NCBI GenBank assembly: GCA_001771575.1 | Contig: MEUD01000001.1 | Location: forward strand, 1,055,277 to 1,119,276 | Source of the DNA: a candidate division WOR-1 bacterium RIFOXYB2_FULL_45_9 | GTDB taxonomy: Bacteria > Margulisbacteria > WOR-1 > O2-12-FULL-45-9 > XYB2-FULL-48-7 | Reading direction: 5' to 3' | Length of the DNA stretch: 64,000 nt | Shown here: positions 49,805 through 58,551 of the stretch, one piece after another | Layout: each line of letters begins with the position of its first letter | Numbering within the stretch: the stretch's first letter is position 1 | The notes under the pieces: model-generated | Database searches by the model: none | What the model was told of the DNA's origin: nothing | The model's input: the letters and a program-made list of their open reading frames with translations, nothing else | Program-made: the position numbers and the translations under genes

Positions 49805-50211
49805 TTATTTATCGCCTTCACGATACCGGCGATGATCGCCTCCGGTTTCGGCGGACAACCAGGCACATAGACATCGACCGGAATGATCTCGTCGACCGGC
49901 TTCACATAATTATAACTGTCCCGAAAGATATCCCCGGAACAAGCGCATACTCCGACCGCTACGACCAGTTTCGGCTTAGGGACCTGGTCATAGACCCGCC
50001 TAAATCTTTCCAGAGATTGGCGATTGACGATCCCGGCGACCAGGATCAGGTCAGCATGACGGGGAGAGCCGACCAGGGTGATCCCCAGCCGTTCAACGTC
50101 GTGCCTGGGGGTCAGCAGATCAAGGATCTCGATATCGCAATTGTTGCAGGCCGACGCCCCAAGATGGTAGACCCAGATCGATTTTTTTTGGCTCCACTTT
50201 AAAATGTTCAT
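49801..50211 (-). CDS. Group 4 [NiFe] hydrogenase small subunit (NuoB-like)
   Basis: A 136-residue NuoB-type protein binding the proximal [4Fe-4S] cluster next to the NiFe site: C22 and C25 (ACNNC), C89 (GVCACSG) and C119 (VPGCPPKPE). Short relative to NuoB, as usual for Ech/Mbh-type enzymes. Confidence 0.94.
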   Translation of the reverse strand: MNILKWSQKKSIWVYHLGASACNNCDIEILDLLTPRHDVERLGITLVGSPRHADLILVAGIVNRQSLERFRRVYDQVPKPKLVVAVGVCACSGDIFRDSYNYVKPVDEIIPVDVYVPGCPPKPEAIIAGIVKAINK

Positions 50212-50213
50212 TA

Positions 50214-51137
50214 TTACCAGCCGACGGCGGCCAGGACCAGGCTAAGCAAGGCAAAGATGGTCCAAGGCCCCCAAAAAAAACTGACCGCCTGATCGATCCG
50301 CAAGCGGGGAGCGGTATTTTTCACCAAAACCATGATCGTCAGGATAATAACATACTTGGCTAACCCGGCCAAAAGCGCGCTGATTGAAAACTGGATCCCT
50401 CCCCAGAAGAGGGTGATCAGCAGGGCCGGCAGGGTCCAGTAAAGCATCGATCTGGAGAGGCGGAAAATAGCCAGCGGCCCGCCTGAATATTCTAAAAGCG
50501 GCCCCGACATGATCTCCTGTTCAGCTTCGGCCGCGTCAAAAGGGACGCTCCCTAACTTTGCCAAACAGACGATCAGAACAACCATAAACGCGATAAAACC
50601 AGATAATGACAGGCCAAGCCAGCCGGCCGCCGCCTGGTAAGCGATAAAGTCACCGATCATAAAAGTCCTGACCTTGACCAGCAGGGCAAGCAATGCGATC
50701 AAAAAAGGAAGTTCATAAGCCAGGACCAGTTTCATCTCCCGGCTCGCCCCCAAAGCGGAAAGGGGGTTGCGGGAAGCCGAACCGGCCAAAACCAAAGCAA
50801 GGGAAGGGATCGCCAGCAGATAGATCACTACAATCAGGTCGCCGATAAAACCTTCGGAAATGTCCAGGTTAGACACCCCTAATATGGTTGAGGCGGCAAT
50901 GACCGATGAAAATGCTAATAGAGGGGCCAGAAGAAAGAGCCATCTCCCTCCTCCATCGGGAACAGCAACCTCTTTGCCGAACAATTTGATGATATCGGCC
51001 AGCGGCTGAAAAATCGGAGGTCCCTTGCGCCACTGCAGACGCGCCGAGAGCTTCCGGTCAAACCAATTGGCGAGCAAGCCAAAGACCAGGGGGACTAAAA
51101 AGCCCGGAACAAGAAACGCGTATAATAACCGGCTCAT
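50214..51137 (-). CDS. NuoH-like membrane subunit
   Basis: 307 residues, about eight TM helices. Conserved loops of the NuoH family are clear: KGPPIFQPLADIIKLFGKE and PFDAAEAEQEIMSGPLLEYSG. It anchors the hydrogenase arm and links the reaction to ion movement. It overlaps the Fe-S gene before it by 4 bp. Confidence 0.93.
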   Translation of the reverse strand: MSRLLYAFLVPGFLVPLVFGLLANWFDRKLSARLQWRKGPPIFQPLADIIKLFGKEVAVPDGGGRWLFLLAPLLAFSSVIAASTILGVSNLDISEGFIGDLIVVIYLLAIPSLALVLAGSASRNPLSALGASREMKLVLAYELPFLIALLALLVKVRTFMIGDFIAYQAAAGWLGLSLSGFIAFMVVLIVCLAKLGSVPFDAAEAEQEIMSGPLLEYSGGPLAIFRLSRSMLYWTLPALLITLFWGGIQFSISALLAGLAKYVIILTIMVLVKNTAPRLRIDQAVSFFWGPWTIFALLSLVLAAVGW

Positions 51138-51616
51138 CTTCTTCTCCCAATAAAATTCGACAGGATCCTGGTCGATTCCAGATTCTTTGTAACGTCAACG
51201 ACCTGCTCATCGACCTCTTCAAATGAAAGGGCGCCGGAAGTGCAGGTGGCGACGCACCGCGGGATCTCCCCTTCCGCCAATCGATCAAGGCAAAGATCGC
51301 ATTTCGGAACAATATGTTTAAAAAGATCGGGCTGGATCACCCCAAAAGGGCAGGCCAGTTCGCAAGAATGACAGCCGACGCATTTTATATGGCTCCGCAA
51401 GACCAGTCCCTCGGCGTTTTTTTTCATCGCATCGTTCGGACAAGCGGCGGCGCAAGCCGGCTGGTCGCAATGCAGACAATGGAGCGGCACGTTCGCCTCT
51501 CCCCGCGGGACCGCGTGTCCAAGTAAAGATTGCAAATGGTGACCGTAAGCACAAGCGGCGGCACAGCTACGACAGCCGCAGCAAAGATCCAGGTTCAAAT
51601 ATATCCTTTTAGCCAT
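51134..51616 (-). CDS. Four-cluster ferredoxin subunit (HycB/CooF/FdhB type)
   Basis: 160 residues with four Cys-rich motifs (CCGCRSCAAAC, CLHCDQPACAAAC, CVGCHSCELAC, CDLC...CVATC), enough for four [4Fe-4S] clusters. HycB-type proteins wire formate or CO dehydrogenases to group 4 hydrogenases. Here it lies between the FDH-like subunit and the membrane hydrogenase, the same position. Confidence 0.92.
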   Translation of the reverse strand: MAKRIYLNLDLCCGCRSCAAACAYGHHLQSLLGHAVPRGEANVPLHCLHCDQPACAAACPNDAMKKNAEGLVLRSHIKCVGCHSCELACPFGVIQPDLFKHIVPKCDLCLDRLAEGEIPRCVATCTSGALSFEEVDEQVVDVTKNLESTRILSNFIGRRR

Positions 51617-51619
51617 ATT

Positions 51620-53026
51620 TTATCTCTTGTTGTTTGCCCGGTACCAAAAAAAGTTGCTCGCCAATTCGTTGCCGGCAAAATTGGTCACATTCTCTACCTG
51701 ACAATCAGGCATGGGCTCAATCTTTGCGGCTTCATTCATGACCGTTTCCAGATCAAAAAGCTCTCCAGCCATTTTCACTGCTGTATCAGCCGCTTGATGG
51801 CGAGCCCCTTCAACATCAAGCTCAAATATCTCCGCGAGCCAGGCCGCAAGATCTCTCCCACCGGCCGCCGGGACAAGCGGCAAAGCATTTTCCCGCCGAT
51901 TTCCGGAAAAAATATACGATCCGGCCAACTCCAGGTGGCTCGCTTGAGGAAAACAGATCGCTTCTCTGCTCAACTTTGACTTGAAAAAGCGGCTTTTGAT
52001 CAATAACTTCGGAGCGACCGATTCCAGATCGGAGAGGTCTTCGCCCAGAAGGAAAAGCCCCTGGATCGCCCCCTGCTTTAACTTCTTGATCAGTTCAAAA
52101 TAACGGGCCCGGCCGGGGTGCCGGCCGTCAAATAAAGCATTCAAGCCGACAATGTTCCCCCCTTCATGAAAAGAGATCCATTTCTTGTTGGTCAAACCGG
52201 CAAGAATTCTGACAAAATAGATCAGCAGGTCGTTGCGCCTCCGGTTGGGGCTCGGCACCACGATCACCGTCCCCGGCTCCGGACCAAAAAGATCGGCCGC
52301 CGTCTCTTTCAAGGCGCTCATAGGCACACCTATCTTGTCGGTCAGCGCGGCAAGCTCCGCCTCATCGGCGCCGCTTAGCAGTTTTACCAGCGCGGCGGCA
52401 AAGAGAACCTCCATCCCTGACTTGAGAGTTATATGCCTGCTCGCGAACCAGGCGGCATGCGAACGATGAGGATCGACAACGATTATCCGGCTCCCTTTCT
52501 TTGCTTTTACCGCGTTGATCCGGCGGGAGAGAACGGGGGTCCTCGTTAAAATATCACCGATAATCAGCAGGCGATCGCTAGTCTCAATCTCCTCAAGGGT
52601 GGCTGGATGGTCTTCCGCCAGCCGCCAGGAGGCTCCAAGAGCGGCGTCATTATCGGCCAACCCGCCTCCCACGCAAAGATAGCGGGTCTTAAGTTTCTCC
52701 GCCAGCGCCGCCGCGATCGCCCCCTCTTCCAGGCTCATCAGGGGCGAAACAACGATCCCGATCGAGCCAGGATCGATCCCCTGAAGTTCGCGCCGTACCT
52801 TGGATGCCGCCTCTCCCCAGGAACCATCCTCTCCCCCCACGCTCGGAGAGGTCAACCGGCCGGGATGATTGAGTAATTCATAGTTATAATAACCGCGCGG
52901 ACAAAGCGCCCCTAAATTGACCGGATTGTTCCGGTCATAATCGATCGCGACCGCCTCCCGGCCCTCGACCCGGCAGGCCAGGCCGCAGCCAAGCGAACAA
53001 AATAGGCAAACCGATTTTTTCACCAT
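51620..53026 (-). CDS. Truncated FDH/NuoG-like molybdopterin oxidoreductase-family protein
   Basis: 468 residues. N-terminal [4Fe-4S] motif C7, C10, C14, C42 (CLFCSLGCGL, GALCPRG) and a molybdopterin-oxidoreductase fold (RTPVLSRRINAVKAKKGSRI, VVDPHRSHAAW). The segment that in formate dehydrogenases has the Mo/W-ligand Sec or Cys is short and has no comparable residue. The C-terminal dinucleotide-binding domain is missing, and the family is usually 650 or more residues. It probably relays electrons like NuoG. ATG 53026, overlapping the FAD subunit by 7 bp, is better than the frame start at 53113. Confidence 0.8.
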   Translation of the reverse strand: MVKKSVCLFCSLGCGLACRVEGREAVAIDYDRNNPVNLGALCPRGYYNYELLNHPGRLTSPSVGGEDGSWGEAASKVRRELQGIDPGSIGIVVSPLMSLEEGAIAAALAEKLKTRYLCVGGGLADNDAALGASWRLAEDHPATLEEIETSDRLLIIGDILTRTPVLSRRINAVKAKKGSRIIVVDPHRSHAAWFASRHITLKSGMEVLFAAALVKLLSGADEAELAALTDKIGVPMSALKETAADLFGPEPGTVIVVPSPNRRRNDLLIYFVRILAGLTNKKWISFHEGGNIVGLNALFDGRHPGRARYFELIKKLKQGAIQGLFLLGEDLSDLESVAPKLLIKSRFFKSKLSREAICFPQASHLELAGSYIFSGNRRENALPLVPAAGGRDLAAWLAEIFELDVEGARHQAADTAVKMAGELFDLETVMNEAAKIEPMPDCQVENVTNFAGNELASNFFWYRANNKR

Positions 53027-53835
53027 GGGTCGGGGATCTCCTTGACCTGTTCCCAGGTAAAGACCGGACCGTCGACACAGCACAAGTGCTTGCCCAAATT
53101 GCAATGGAAACATTTACCGATACCACAGCTCATGTTTTTTTCCATCGATAAATAAATATCCTTATCGCTAAAACCCAGGTCAAGGAGCTTTTTCACCGCG
53201 AACTTCATCATGATCGGCGGACCGCAAACAATGGCCGCCGCCGCTTCAGGGTTCACGTCCCCCGGGAGCATGATCTCCGTCACTACCCCGACCTTCCCCG
53301 GCCACTTCTCGTCCCCGCGATCGACCGTAACAACCAGGTTGGTTTTTTCCCTTTTTCCCCAGGTCGGCATTTCCTGTTTGAAAGGGAGGTCTTCCGGCGA
53401 GCGCGCCCCCAGCCGAAGCTCAATTTTGTTTAAACGCTCAAGCTCATGAAACAGGGCAAGAAGCAGAGCGCGCAAAGGGGCGATCCCCACTCCGCCACCG
53501 ATAATATACACGTCCTTGCCGTGATATTTGTCCAAAGGATAAGGGTGGCCAAAGGGACCGCGCAAGCCGACTGTTTCGCCGGATTTCAGTTCATGCAATC
53601 GGCCGGTCGCCTGCCCCGCTTTCATGACGGTAAATTCGATCATGTCGTTTTTTTTGGGATCTGAGGAGGGGGTGAACGGGGCTTCGCCGACCCCCGGAAT
53701 TGTCACCTGCATAAATTGGCCGGATAAAAAACCGATCTCCTTTTCCGGGGCGAGGACAAAAGTTTTGATCTGCGGCGTTTCCGCGATCACTTCTTTTATC
53801 TCCGCCCTGATCGGCTGATATGGGTTGCTTGTCAT
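53020..53835 (-). CDS. FAD/NAD(P)-binding [2Fe-2S] subunit (HydG/ShyC/AsrB-like)
   Basis: 271 residues of the ferredoxin-NADP reductase superfamily: FAD site (GETVGLRGPFGHPYPL), NAD(P) site (VYIIGGGVGIAPLRALL, VCGPPIMM) and C-terminal [2Fe-2S] Cys cluster (CGIGKCFHC then CC). Such subunits exchange electrons with NAD(P)H in sulfhydrogenases and anaerobic sulfite reductases. No sulfhydrogenase NiFe subunits follow; instead comes the FDH-like protein and a group 4 hydrogenase. Confidence 0.9.
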   Translation of the reverse strand: MTSNPYQPIRAEIKEVIAETPQIKTFVLAPEKEIGFLSGQFMQVTIPGVGEAPFTPSSDPKKNDMIEFTVMKAGQATGRLHELKSGETVGLRGPFGHPYPLDKYHGKDVYIIGGGVGIAPLRALLLALFHELERLNKIELRLGARSPEDLPFKQEMPTWGKREKTNLVVTVDRGDEKWPGKVGVVTEIMLPGDVNPEAAAAIVCGPPIMMKFAVKKLLDLGFSDKDIYLSMEKNMSCGIGKCFHCNLGKHLCCVDGPVFTWEQVKEIPDPW

Positions 53836-53846
53836 TTAGCCTGGCC

Positions 53847-54872
53847 TCACTTTTTTATTTCCCGGTCAAGAGCGGCAAAGATCTCCCGCATATCGATGTT
53901 GCCGGCACAGCCGTCGATACAGCGGCCGCACCCAACGCAGGTATAGCGGGAGAGCCGGTCAAAGGAATAATCAAATTTACAGTGATAGCGGTTTTGCAGT
54001 CGCTGGAAAAGCCTGGGGCGGGAATTACCCCCTCCCGCCACTTTTGCATACCCCGCTTTTAAACAGGCATCCCAGAGTTTGTGGCGCCTGTTTAAGCCGC
54101 TGGACGCCTCATCGACCAGCAAAAAGCAGGAGCAAGTTGGGCAAATAAAATTGCAGGCGCTGCACTCCACGCAATCCTTCGTTAGCCGGCGCCAAATATC
54201 GTTTTCCAGGTTAAGCTTATGGAGGAGGCTTAATTCTCCGGTAGAAAATCCCTGGTTCACCCGCTTGAGCTTTGCCTCGACCTTTTCCCGATTCTCCTTT
54301 TTAGCCGCCGCGGCCGGAGGAAGGACCCTGGCAAAAATATTCCGGTGGTCATCAATGATCTTTTTCCCTTTTTCGCTCCCCACTTCCACCACGTATCCGT
54401 TGGGAACGACCGCCAGGCTCAAGTCAAAGCAGGCGGTCGGATATGGCCCGCCGCCGACCAGCGAACAAAAACAACTGGCGCCGCAGTCGGTGCAATCGGC
54501 GCCGATCAGGACCGTTTTTTCCCGGCTCACCAAATAAAAGGGGTCCTGGTCTCCTTCGCCAAAAACACGGTCTAAAACATTTATCCCTTCCAGATCGCAG
54601 GCGCGCGCTCCCAAAAGAACAAGGGGACCGGCCGACAGATGGGTATCACCGTCAAAGTAGCGGGCGACCAGTTCGGTCGGTTTAAATAAATAAGCTTTGC
54701 ACGGTTCGACCGTTCGATAGCCGGTAAGGTCGATCCGGCCCAAACTATCGCCGTCAACGTCAAACCAATACTTCCGGCCAAACTCGCCGGCCGGAGCCGC
54801 GACACGCGACTTATCCATCAGATCACTGACCAGATAGTTGAAGTCTTTCGTGTTGATGAAATACTCGCTCAT
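53847..54872 (-). CDS. 4Fe-4S dicluster electron-transfer subunit (HydB/ShyB/AsrA-like)
   Basis: 341 residues. An N-terminal region with CTDCGASCFCSLVGGGP typical of HydB/AsrA, then two [4Fe-4S] motifs (CVECSACNFICPTC and CVGCGRCIDGC). It accepts electrons from the FAD subunit encoded 11 bp downstream. The hydB-hydG order matches cytosolic group 3b hydrogenase operons, but here it leads a group 4 locus. First gene of the operon, with a near-consensus promoter. Confidence 0.9.
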   Translation of the reverse strand: MSEYFINTKDFNYLVSDLMDKSRVAAPAGEFGRKYWFDVDGDSLGRIDLTGYRTVEPCKAYLFKPTELVARYFDGDTHLSAGPLVLLGARACDLEGINVLDRVFGEGDQDPFYLVSREKTVLIGADCTDCGASCFCSLVGGGPYPTACFDLSLAVVPNGYVVEVGSEKGKKIIDDHRNIFARVLPPAAAAKKENREKVEAKLKRVNQGFSTGELSLLHKLNLENDIWRRLTKDCVECSACNFICPTCSCFLLVDEASSGLNRRHKLWDACLKAGYAKVAGGGNSRPRLFQRLQNRYHCKFDYSFDRLSRYTCVGCGRCIDGCAGNIDMREIFAALDREIKK

Positions 54873-54885
54873 GTCGATATTTCCG

Positions 54886-54913
54886 ATTTTAACAAATGAG
54901 CCCCCCGTGTCAA
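54886..54913 (-). promoter_or_regulatory. Hydrogenase operon promoter
   Basis: Minus strand: TTGACA (54913-54908), 16-nt spacer ending TGT, TAAAAT (54891-54886), 13 nt before ATG 54872. It overlaps face to face with the divergent promoter at 54925. Confidence 0.8.
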
Positions 54914-54924
54914 GGAAAAGAAAA

Positions 54925-54933
54925 TGCTATAAT
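54925..54933 (+). promoter_or_regulatory. Extended -10 promoter for DUF192 gene
   Basis: TGC plus TATAAT (54928-54933), 11 nt before ATG 54945, so a leader of about 4-5 nt. Confidence 0.6.
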
Positions 54934-54944
54934 TTATTTCTCTT

Positions 54945-55400
54945 ATGCCGATCAATTTATTGGTCTTGATATTGGGACTGACCTTTTGGACCATGCTGGC
55001 CCCCGGCCCCAATCCAGAGGCGATCTTTCACGGCCGGTCGACGACTAACGCGGTCATTGGGGAAAAGCGGTACGAACTGGAAATTGCCGACGATCTGACT
55101 GAACGCGGCCGGGGGCTCTCCTGGAGAAAAACCCTCGCTAAGAATCGGGGAATGCTCTTTATTTTTGAAAAACCGGGCCGCTATATTTTTACCATGGAAG
55201 GGATGCTTTTGCCTCTTGATTTTATCTGGCTAAAGCAGGGGAAGGTCGTTGATCTTAAAGAAGCAGTCAACCCGACTGCCCCGGATCGACCCTCAACCAA
55301 CATCGAAGCAAAAAACGATTTTGATCAAGTTATTGAACTCAACGCCGGAGAGATCAACGCGGCGCGCGTCAAGCTCGGCGACCGGGTCGCTTATTTTTGA
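54945..55400 (+). CDS. DUF192 family exported protein
   Basis: 151 residues with an N-terminal signal or anchor helix (about 1-19) and a DUF192 domain: ELEIADDLTERGRGLSWR, RGMLFIFEK, MEGMLLPLDFIWL and the C-terminal VIELNAGEINA. The family is widespread and uncharacterised. Divergent from the hydrogenase operon. Confidence 0.85.
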   Translation: MPINLLVLILGLTFWTMLAPGPNPEAIFHGRSTTNAVIGEKRYELEIADDLTERGRGLSWRKTLAKNRGMLFIFEKPGRYIFTMEGMLLPLDFIWLKQGKVVDLKEAVNPTAPDRPSTNIEAKNDFDQVIELNAGEINAARVKLGDRVAYF

Positions 55401-55425
55401 CTATTGTCGAGAAAAATGATATAAA
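55397..55425 (+). promoter_or_regulatory. Leaderless promoter of GH94-like gene
   Basis: TTGACT (55397-55402), 17-nt spacer ending TGA, TATAAA (55420-55425), then 6 nt and ATG 55432. A complete promoter whose +1 falls on the start codon. Confidence 0.75.
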
Positions 55426-55431
55426 TTACCC

Positions 55432-58400
55432 ATGAACAAGCCCAAATACTCGATCTCCAAACAGAATGAATTCGTGATCGAGAACTATAACCAGGCTCCG
55501 ACTTTTTCGAGCTTTTTCCCCGGTATAGCTGGTATTTTTGGCTGTCCCATGTGGGTTTTTTATGCCAACCGGGGGCAGTGCATAACCTCCGCCGGGGTCC
55601 AGGATAAGAACGGCGCGATCATCGAGTTCCATGCCGCGAACAAGGCTTACCGGAACGCCCACCTGCAGGGTTTTAGGACCTTTATCAAGGTTGACGGCGA
55701 ATTTTACGAACCATTCTCCGAAACCTCCCCCTACCCGAGCGAACTAAGGATCAATCCTCACGACCTGAAGCTTGTCGAGGAAAATCCCGACCTCAAAATA
55801 AGGGTCGAGGTCCACTATTTCAATGTCCCGGACGAGCACTTTCCCGCTCTGGCCCGGCGGGTCAAGATCGTCAATCTCGGAAAAAAACCACGTCAGCTTG
55901 AGGTAATCGACGGCCTGCCGATCATCATCCCTTTTGGCTTTGAGGATTTCCTGCTCAAGAAAATGAGCCAAACGATCGAAGCCTGGTGCGTGGTAGAGAA
56001 CCTGGAGCAAGGGGCCCCCTTCTACAAGCTGAAGGTCCTCCCCTCCGACAGCTCCGAAACCAAACTACTGCGAAAAGGTAATTTCTATCTCCCGTTTTGC
56101 CGGGACGGCCAGCGGGTAGAGGTGGTCGTCGATCCGGCGATCGTTTTCGGCGAAAACACCAGCCTGGAGCGACCCGACAACTTCCTGGAAAAGACATTTA
56201 AAATTCCGCCAAAACAATTGACCGACGGATTTACTCCAGCCGCCTTCGCCCGCGCGAAGGTTACCCTGACCTGCGACTTTGAGATCTCTTCGATCATCGG
56301 GCAAATTGACAGCCTTGACCTGCTCAACAAAGACAGGCTCCGCCTGATGAGCCGGCAATATCTGGACGCGAAAGCGGACGCCAACCGGGACCTGATCAAC
56401 GGGATCAGCGATCTGATGGACATTAAGAGCGCGAGCCGGAGCTTTGATCTATATTCCCGATATACCTTCCTCGACAACGTTATGCGGGGGGGCCTGCCGG
56501 TCATGATCGGCGGCAAACCGATCTATCTCTATTTTAGAAAGCACGGCGACATGGAGCGGGACTATAACGACTTCCGTCTGATGCCGACCTATTTTTCCCA
56601 GGGGAACGGCAACTACCGCGACATCAACCAAAACCGCCGCAACGATCTTTTCTTCAGCCCGGAGATCGGCGCCGACAATATTTTCCGGTTCTTCAACCTG
56701 GTCCAGCTTGACGGGTTCAACCCGCTGGTCGTCCTGGGGAGCAAATACTTTATCGAATCATCCCATCTTGCCGAGGCACTGGCCAAAAAGCACCTCAAAA
56801 CCCCGACTAAAGAACAGATCGAAAAGATATCCCGGCCCTTTATCCTGGGAGAACTGCTGAAAGGTTTTGAGCATGAGGGAATAGACTATCAAACCTCCAG
56901 GGAAGATTTTGCCGCCGACCTCCTCAAAAGCGGAGAGGTCGAGGAAGGGGCGGTCCACGGCGAGGGTTATTGGATCGACCATCCTTTTTATAACACCGAC
57001 CTGCTGGAAAGCTTTGAAGCGGTCTACCCCGACCGGATCGGCGACGTCCTCTTCAAACAGAAGACCCTGACCTATTACGACAGCGACCATTTTGTCGTCC
57101 CGCGCAAGGAGAAATACAGGCTCTGCGGCGACAAGGTCCGCCAGTACGAGAGCGTGAGGCTCGACCTGGAAAAATCGGCGTCGATCAACCACCGGGCGTG
57201 GAGCAAGAACGCGGTCCGGGTCGATCACGGCAAAGGGAAGATCTATCACACCACGCTGGCGGCCAAACTCCTCTGCCTGATCGCCAACAAAGCGGCCTCT
57301 TTTGACGCCGAAGGGATCGGACTGGAAATGGAAGCGGACAAGCCCGACTGGTACGACGCCTTAAACGGCCTCCCGGGATTGTTTGGTTCTTCGCTCTCGG
57401 AAACGCTGGAGCTAAAAAGGCTTGCCGCCTATCTTCGCCGTCATTTAACGACGGAAGAGATCGCTCTGCCGGTCGAGGTCAAAGAATTTATCGACCGGCT
57501 TCTGCCGGTCCTCGCTGAAGGGGACTGCTTTAAATACTGGGAGAGCTCCGGCCAGCTCAAAGAAAACTACCGTCAAAAGATCAAGCCCGGCGTGAGCGGG
57601 CATGAAAGCTTAATCGAGCCTAAAGAAGCCGGAGACCTGCTCGATCTGGTCGTCGCCCGCTGCGACCAGGCGGTCCAAAAGGTCCTGGCCAAATACGGCA
57701 ACTACCACACCTATTTCATCAATGAGGTCAGCGCCTATGACACGACCGGCCAGAGCGAGATCAAGGTCCGGGAATTCCGCCAAACCCCGCTCCCGCTTTT
57801 TCTGGAAGGCTTCGTCCACGCCCTGAAAGTTGAAAAGGACCAAGGCATTTACCGGCGGGTCAAGGAGAGCCCCCTCTTCGACAAAAAACTTAAAATGTAC
57901 AGGGTCAACTCCCCGCTGACCGAGATGCCGGTCGAGATCGGCCGGACCAGGATCTTTACCCCCGGCTGGTTGGAAAACGAGTCGGTCTTTGTCCACATGG
58001 AATATAAGTACATGCTGGAATTGCTCAAAGCCGGACTGTACAAAGAATTTTTTGCCGACTTCAAAGAGGTCATGGTCCCTTTCATGGACCCGAAGGTCTA
58101 CAAGCGAAGCATCCTGGAAAACTCTTCCTTTATCGTCAGTAGCGCCCACCCCAACGTTAAGAACCACGGTCGGGGCTTTATCGCCCGCCTCTCCGGGGGA
58201 GCGGCCGAATTTATCGACATGTGGCTGATCATGACGACCGGGAAAAATATTTTCTCCCTCGATCCGGAAGGGAAGCTCCGCTTCCAGCTAAAACCGATCC
58301 TCCCCGCCTGGTTATTTAAGCGGCAAGCTTTAAGCTTTAAACTCTTTGGACAAATCGATGTCACCTATATCAATCATAAAGAGAAAGATTCTTTTGGCAA

Positions 58401-58530
58401 GCCCCCCATCTCATATAAACTTTTTTTCGACGGTCAAGAGATTGAGATCGACCAACCCTTTATCGCCGAACCGTATGCCTCAATGATCAGGGAGCGGAAG
58501 ATTGAAAAGATCGTGGCGCGCCTCTCATAG
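55432..58530 (+). CDS. Large GH94-like glycoside phosphorylase family protein
   Basis: 1032 residues, cytosolic (no signal). Resembles the cellobiose-phosphorylase superfamily (clan GH-Q): N-terminal beta domain (VFYANRGQCITSAGV), an (alpha/alpha)6 barrel with GNYRDINQNRRND around D397 where GH94 enzymes have the general-acid RDxxQD, and a C-terminal part with HPNVKNHGRGF. It is 250 residues longer than ordinary GH94 enzymes; GH149/GH161-type beta-1,3-glucan phosphorylases are of similar size and are an alternative. Substrate unknown. First gene of a glycoside cluster with its own leaderless promoter. Confidence 0.65.
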   Translation: MNKPKYSISKQNEFVIENYNQAPTFSSFFPGIAGIFGCPMWVFYANRGQCITSAGVQDKNGAIIEFHAANKAYRNAHLQGFRTFIKVDGEFYEPFSETSPYPSELRINPHDLKLVEENPDLKIRVEVHYFNVPDEHFPALARRVKIVNLGKKPRQLEVIDGLPIIIPFGFEDFLLKKMSQTIEAWCVVENLEQGAPFYKLKVLPSDSSETKLLRKGNFYLPFCRDGQRVEVVVDPAIVFGENTSLERPDNFLEKTFKIPPKQLTDGFTPAAFARAKVTLTCDFEISSIIGQIDSLDLLNKDRLRLMSRQYLDAKADANRDLINGISDLMDIKSASRSFDLYSRYTFLDNVMRGGLPVMIGGKPIYLYFRKHGDMERDYNDFRLMPTYFSQGNGNYRDINQNRRNDLFFSPEIGADNIFRFFNLVQLDGFNPLVVLGSKYFIESSHLAEALAKKHLKTPTKEQIEKISRPFILGELLKGFEHEGIDYQTSREDFAADLLKSGEVEEGAVHGEGYWIDHPFYNTDLLESFEAVYPDRIGDVLFKQKTLTYYDSDHFVVPRKEKYRLCGDKVRQYESVRLDLEKSASINHRAWSKNAVRVDHGKGKIYHTTLAAKLLCLIANKAASFDAEGIGLEMEADKPDWYDALNGLPGLFGSSLSETLELKRLAAYLRRHLTTEEIALPVEVKEFIDRLLPVLAEGDCFKYWESSGQLKENYRQKIKPGVSGHESLIEPKEAGDLLDLVVARCDQAVQKVLAKYGNYHTYFINEVSAYDTTGQSEIKVREFRQTPLPLFLEGFVHALKVEKDQGIYRRVKESPLFDKKLKMYRVNSPLTEMPVEIGRTRIFTPGWLENESVFVHMEYKYMLELLKAGLYKEFFADFKEVMVPFMDPKVYKRSILENSSFIVSSAHPNVKNHGRGFIARLSGGAAEFIDMWLIMTTGKNIFSLDPEGKLRFQLKPILPAWLFKRQALSFKLFGQIDVTYINHKEKDSFGKPPISYKLFFDGQEIEIDQPFIAEPYASMIRERKIEKIVARLS

Positions 58531-58533
58531 TTT

Positions 58534-58542
58534 TGCTACAAT
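58534..58542 (+). promoter_or_regulatory. Extended -10 promoter of GH42 gene
   Basis: TGC plus TACAAT (58537-58542), 9 nt before ATG 58552; near-leaderless. Confidence 0.55.
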
Positions 58543-58551
58543 GTGTGAACT

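Noticed and set aside
51620-53026. Annotation as active formate dehydrogenase, making the locus a formate hydrogenlyase
   Set aside because: No catalytic Cys/Sec, no C-terminal cofactor domain, and the operon begins with NAD(P)H-type HydB/HydG subunits instead.
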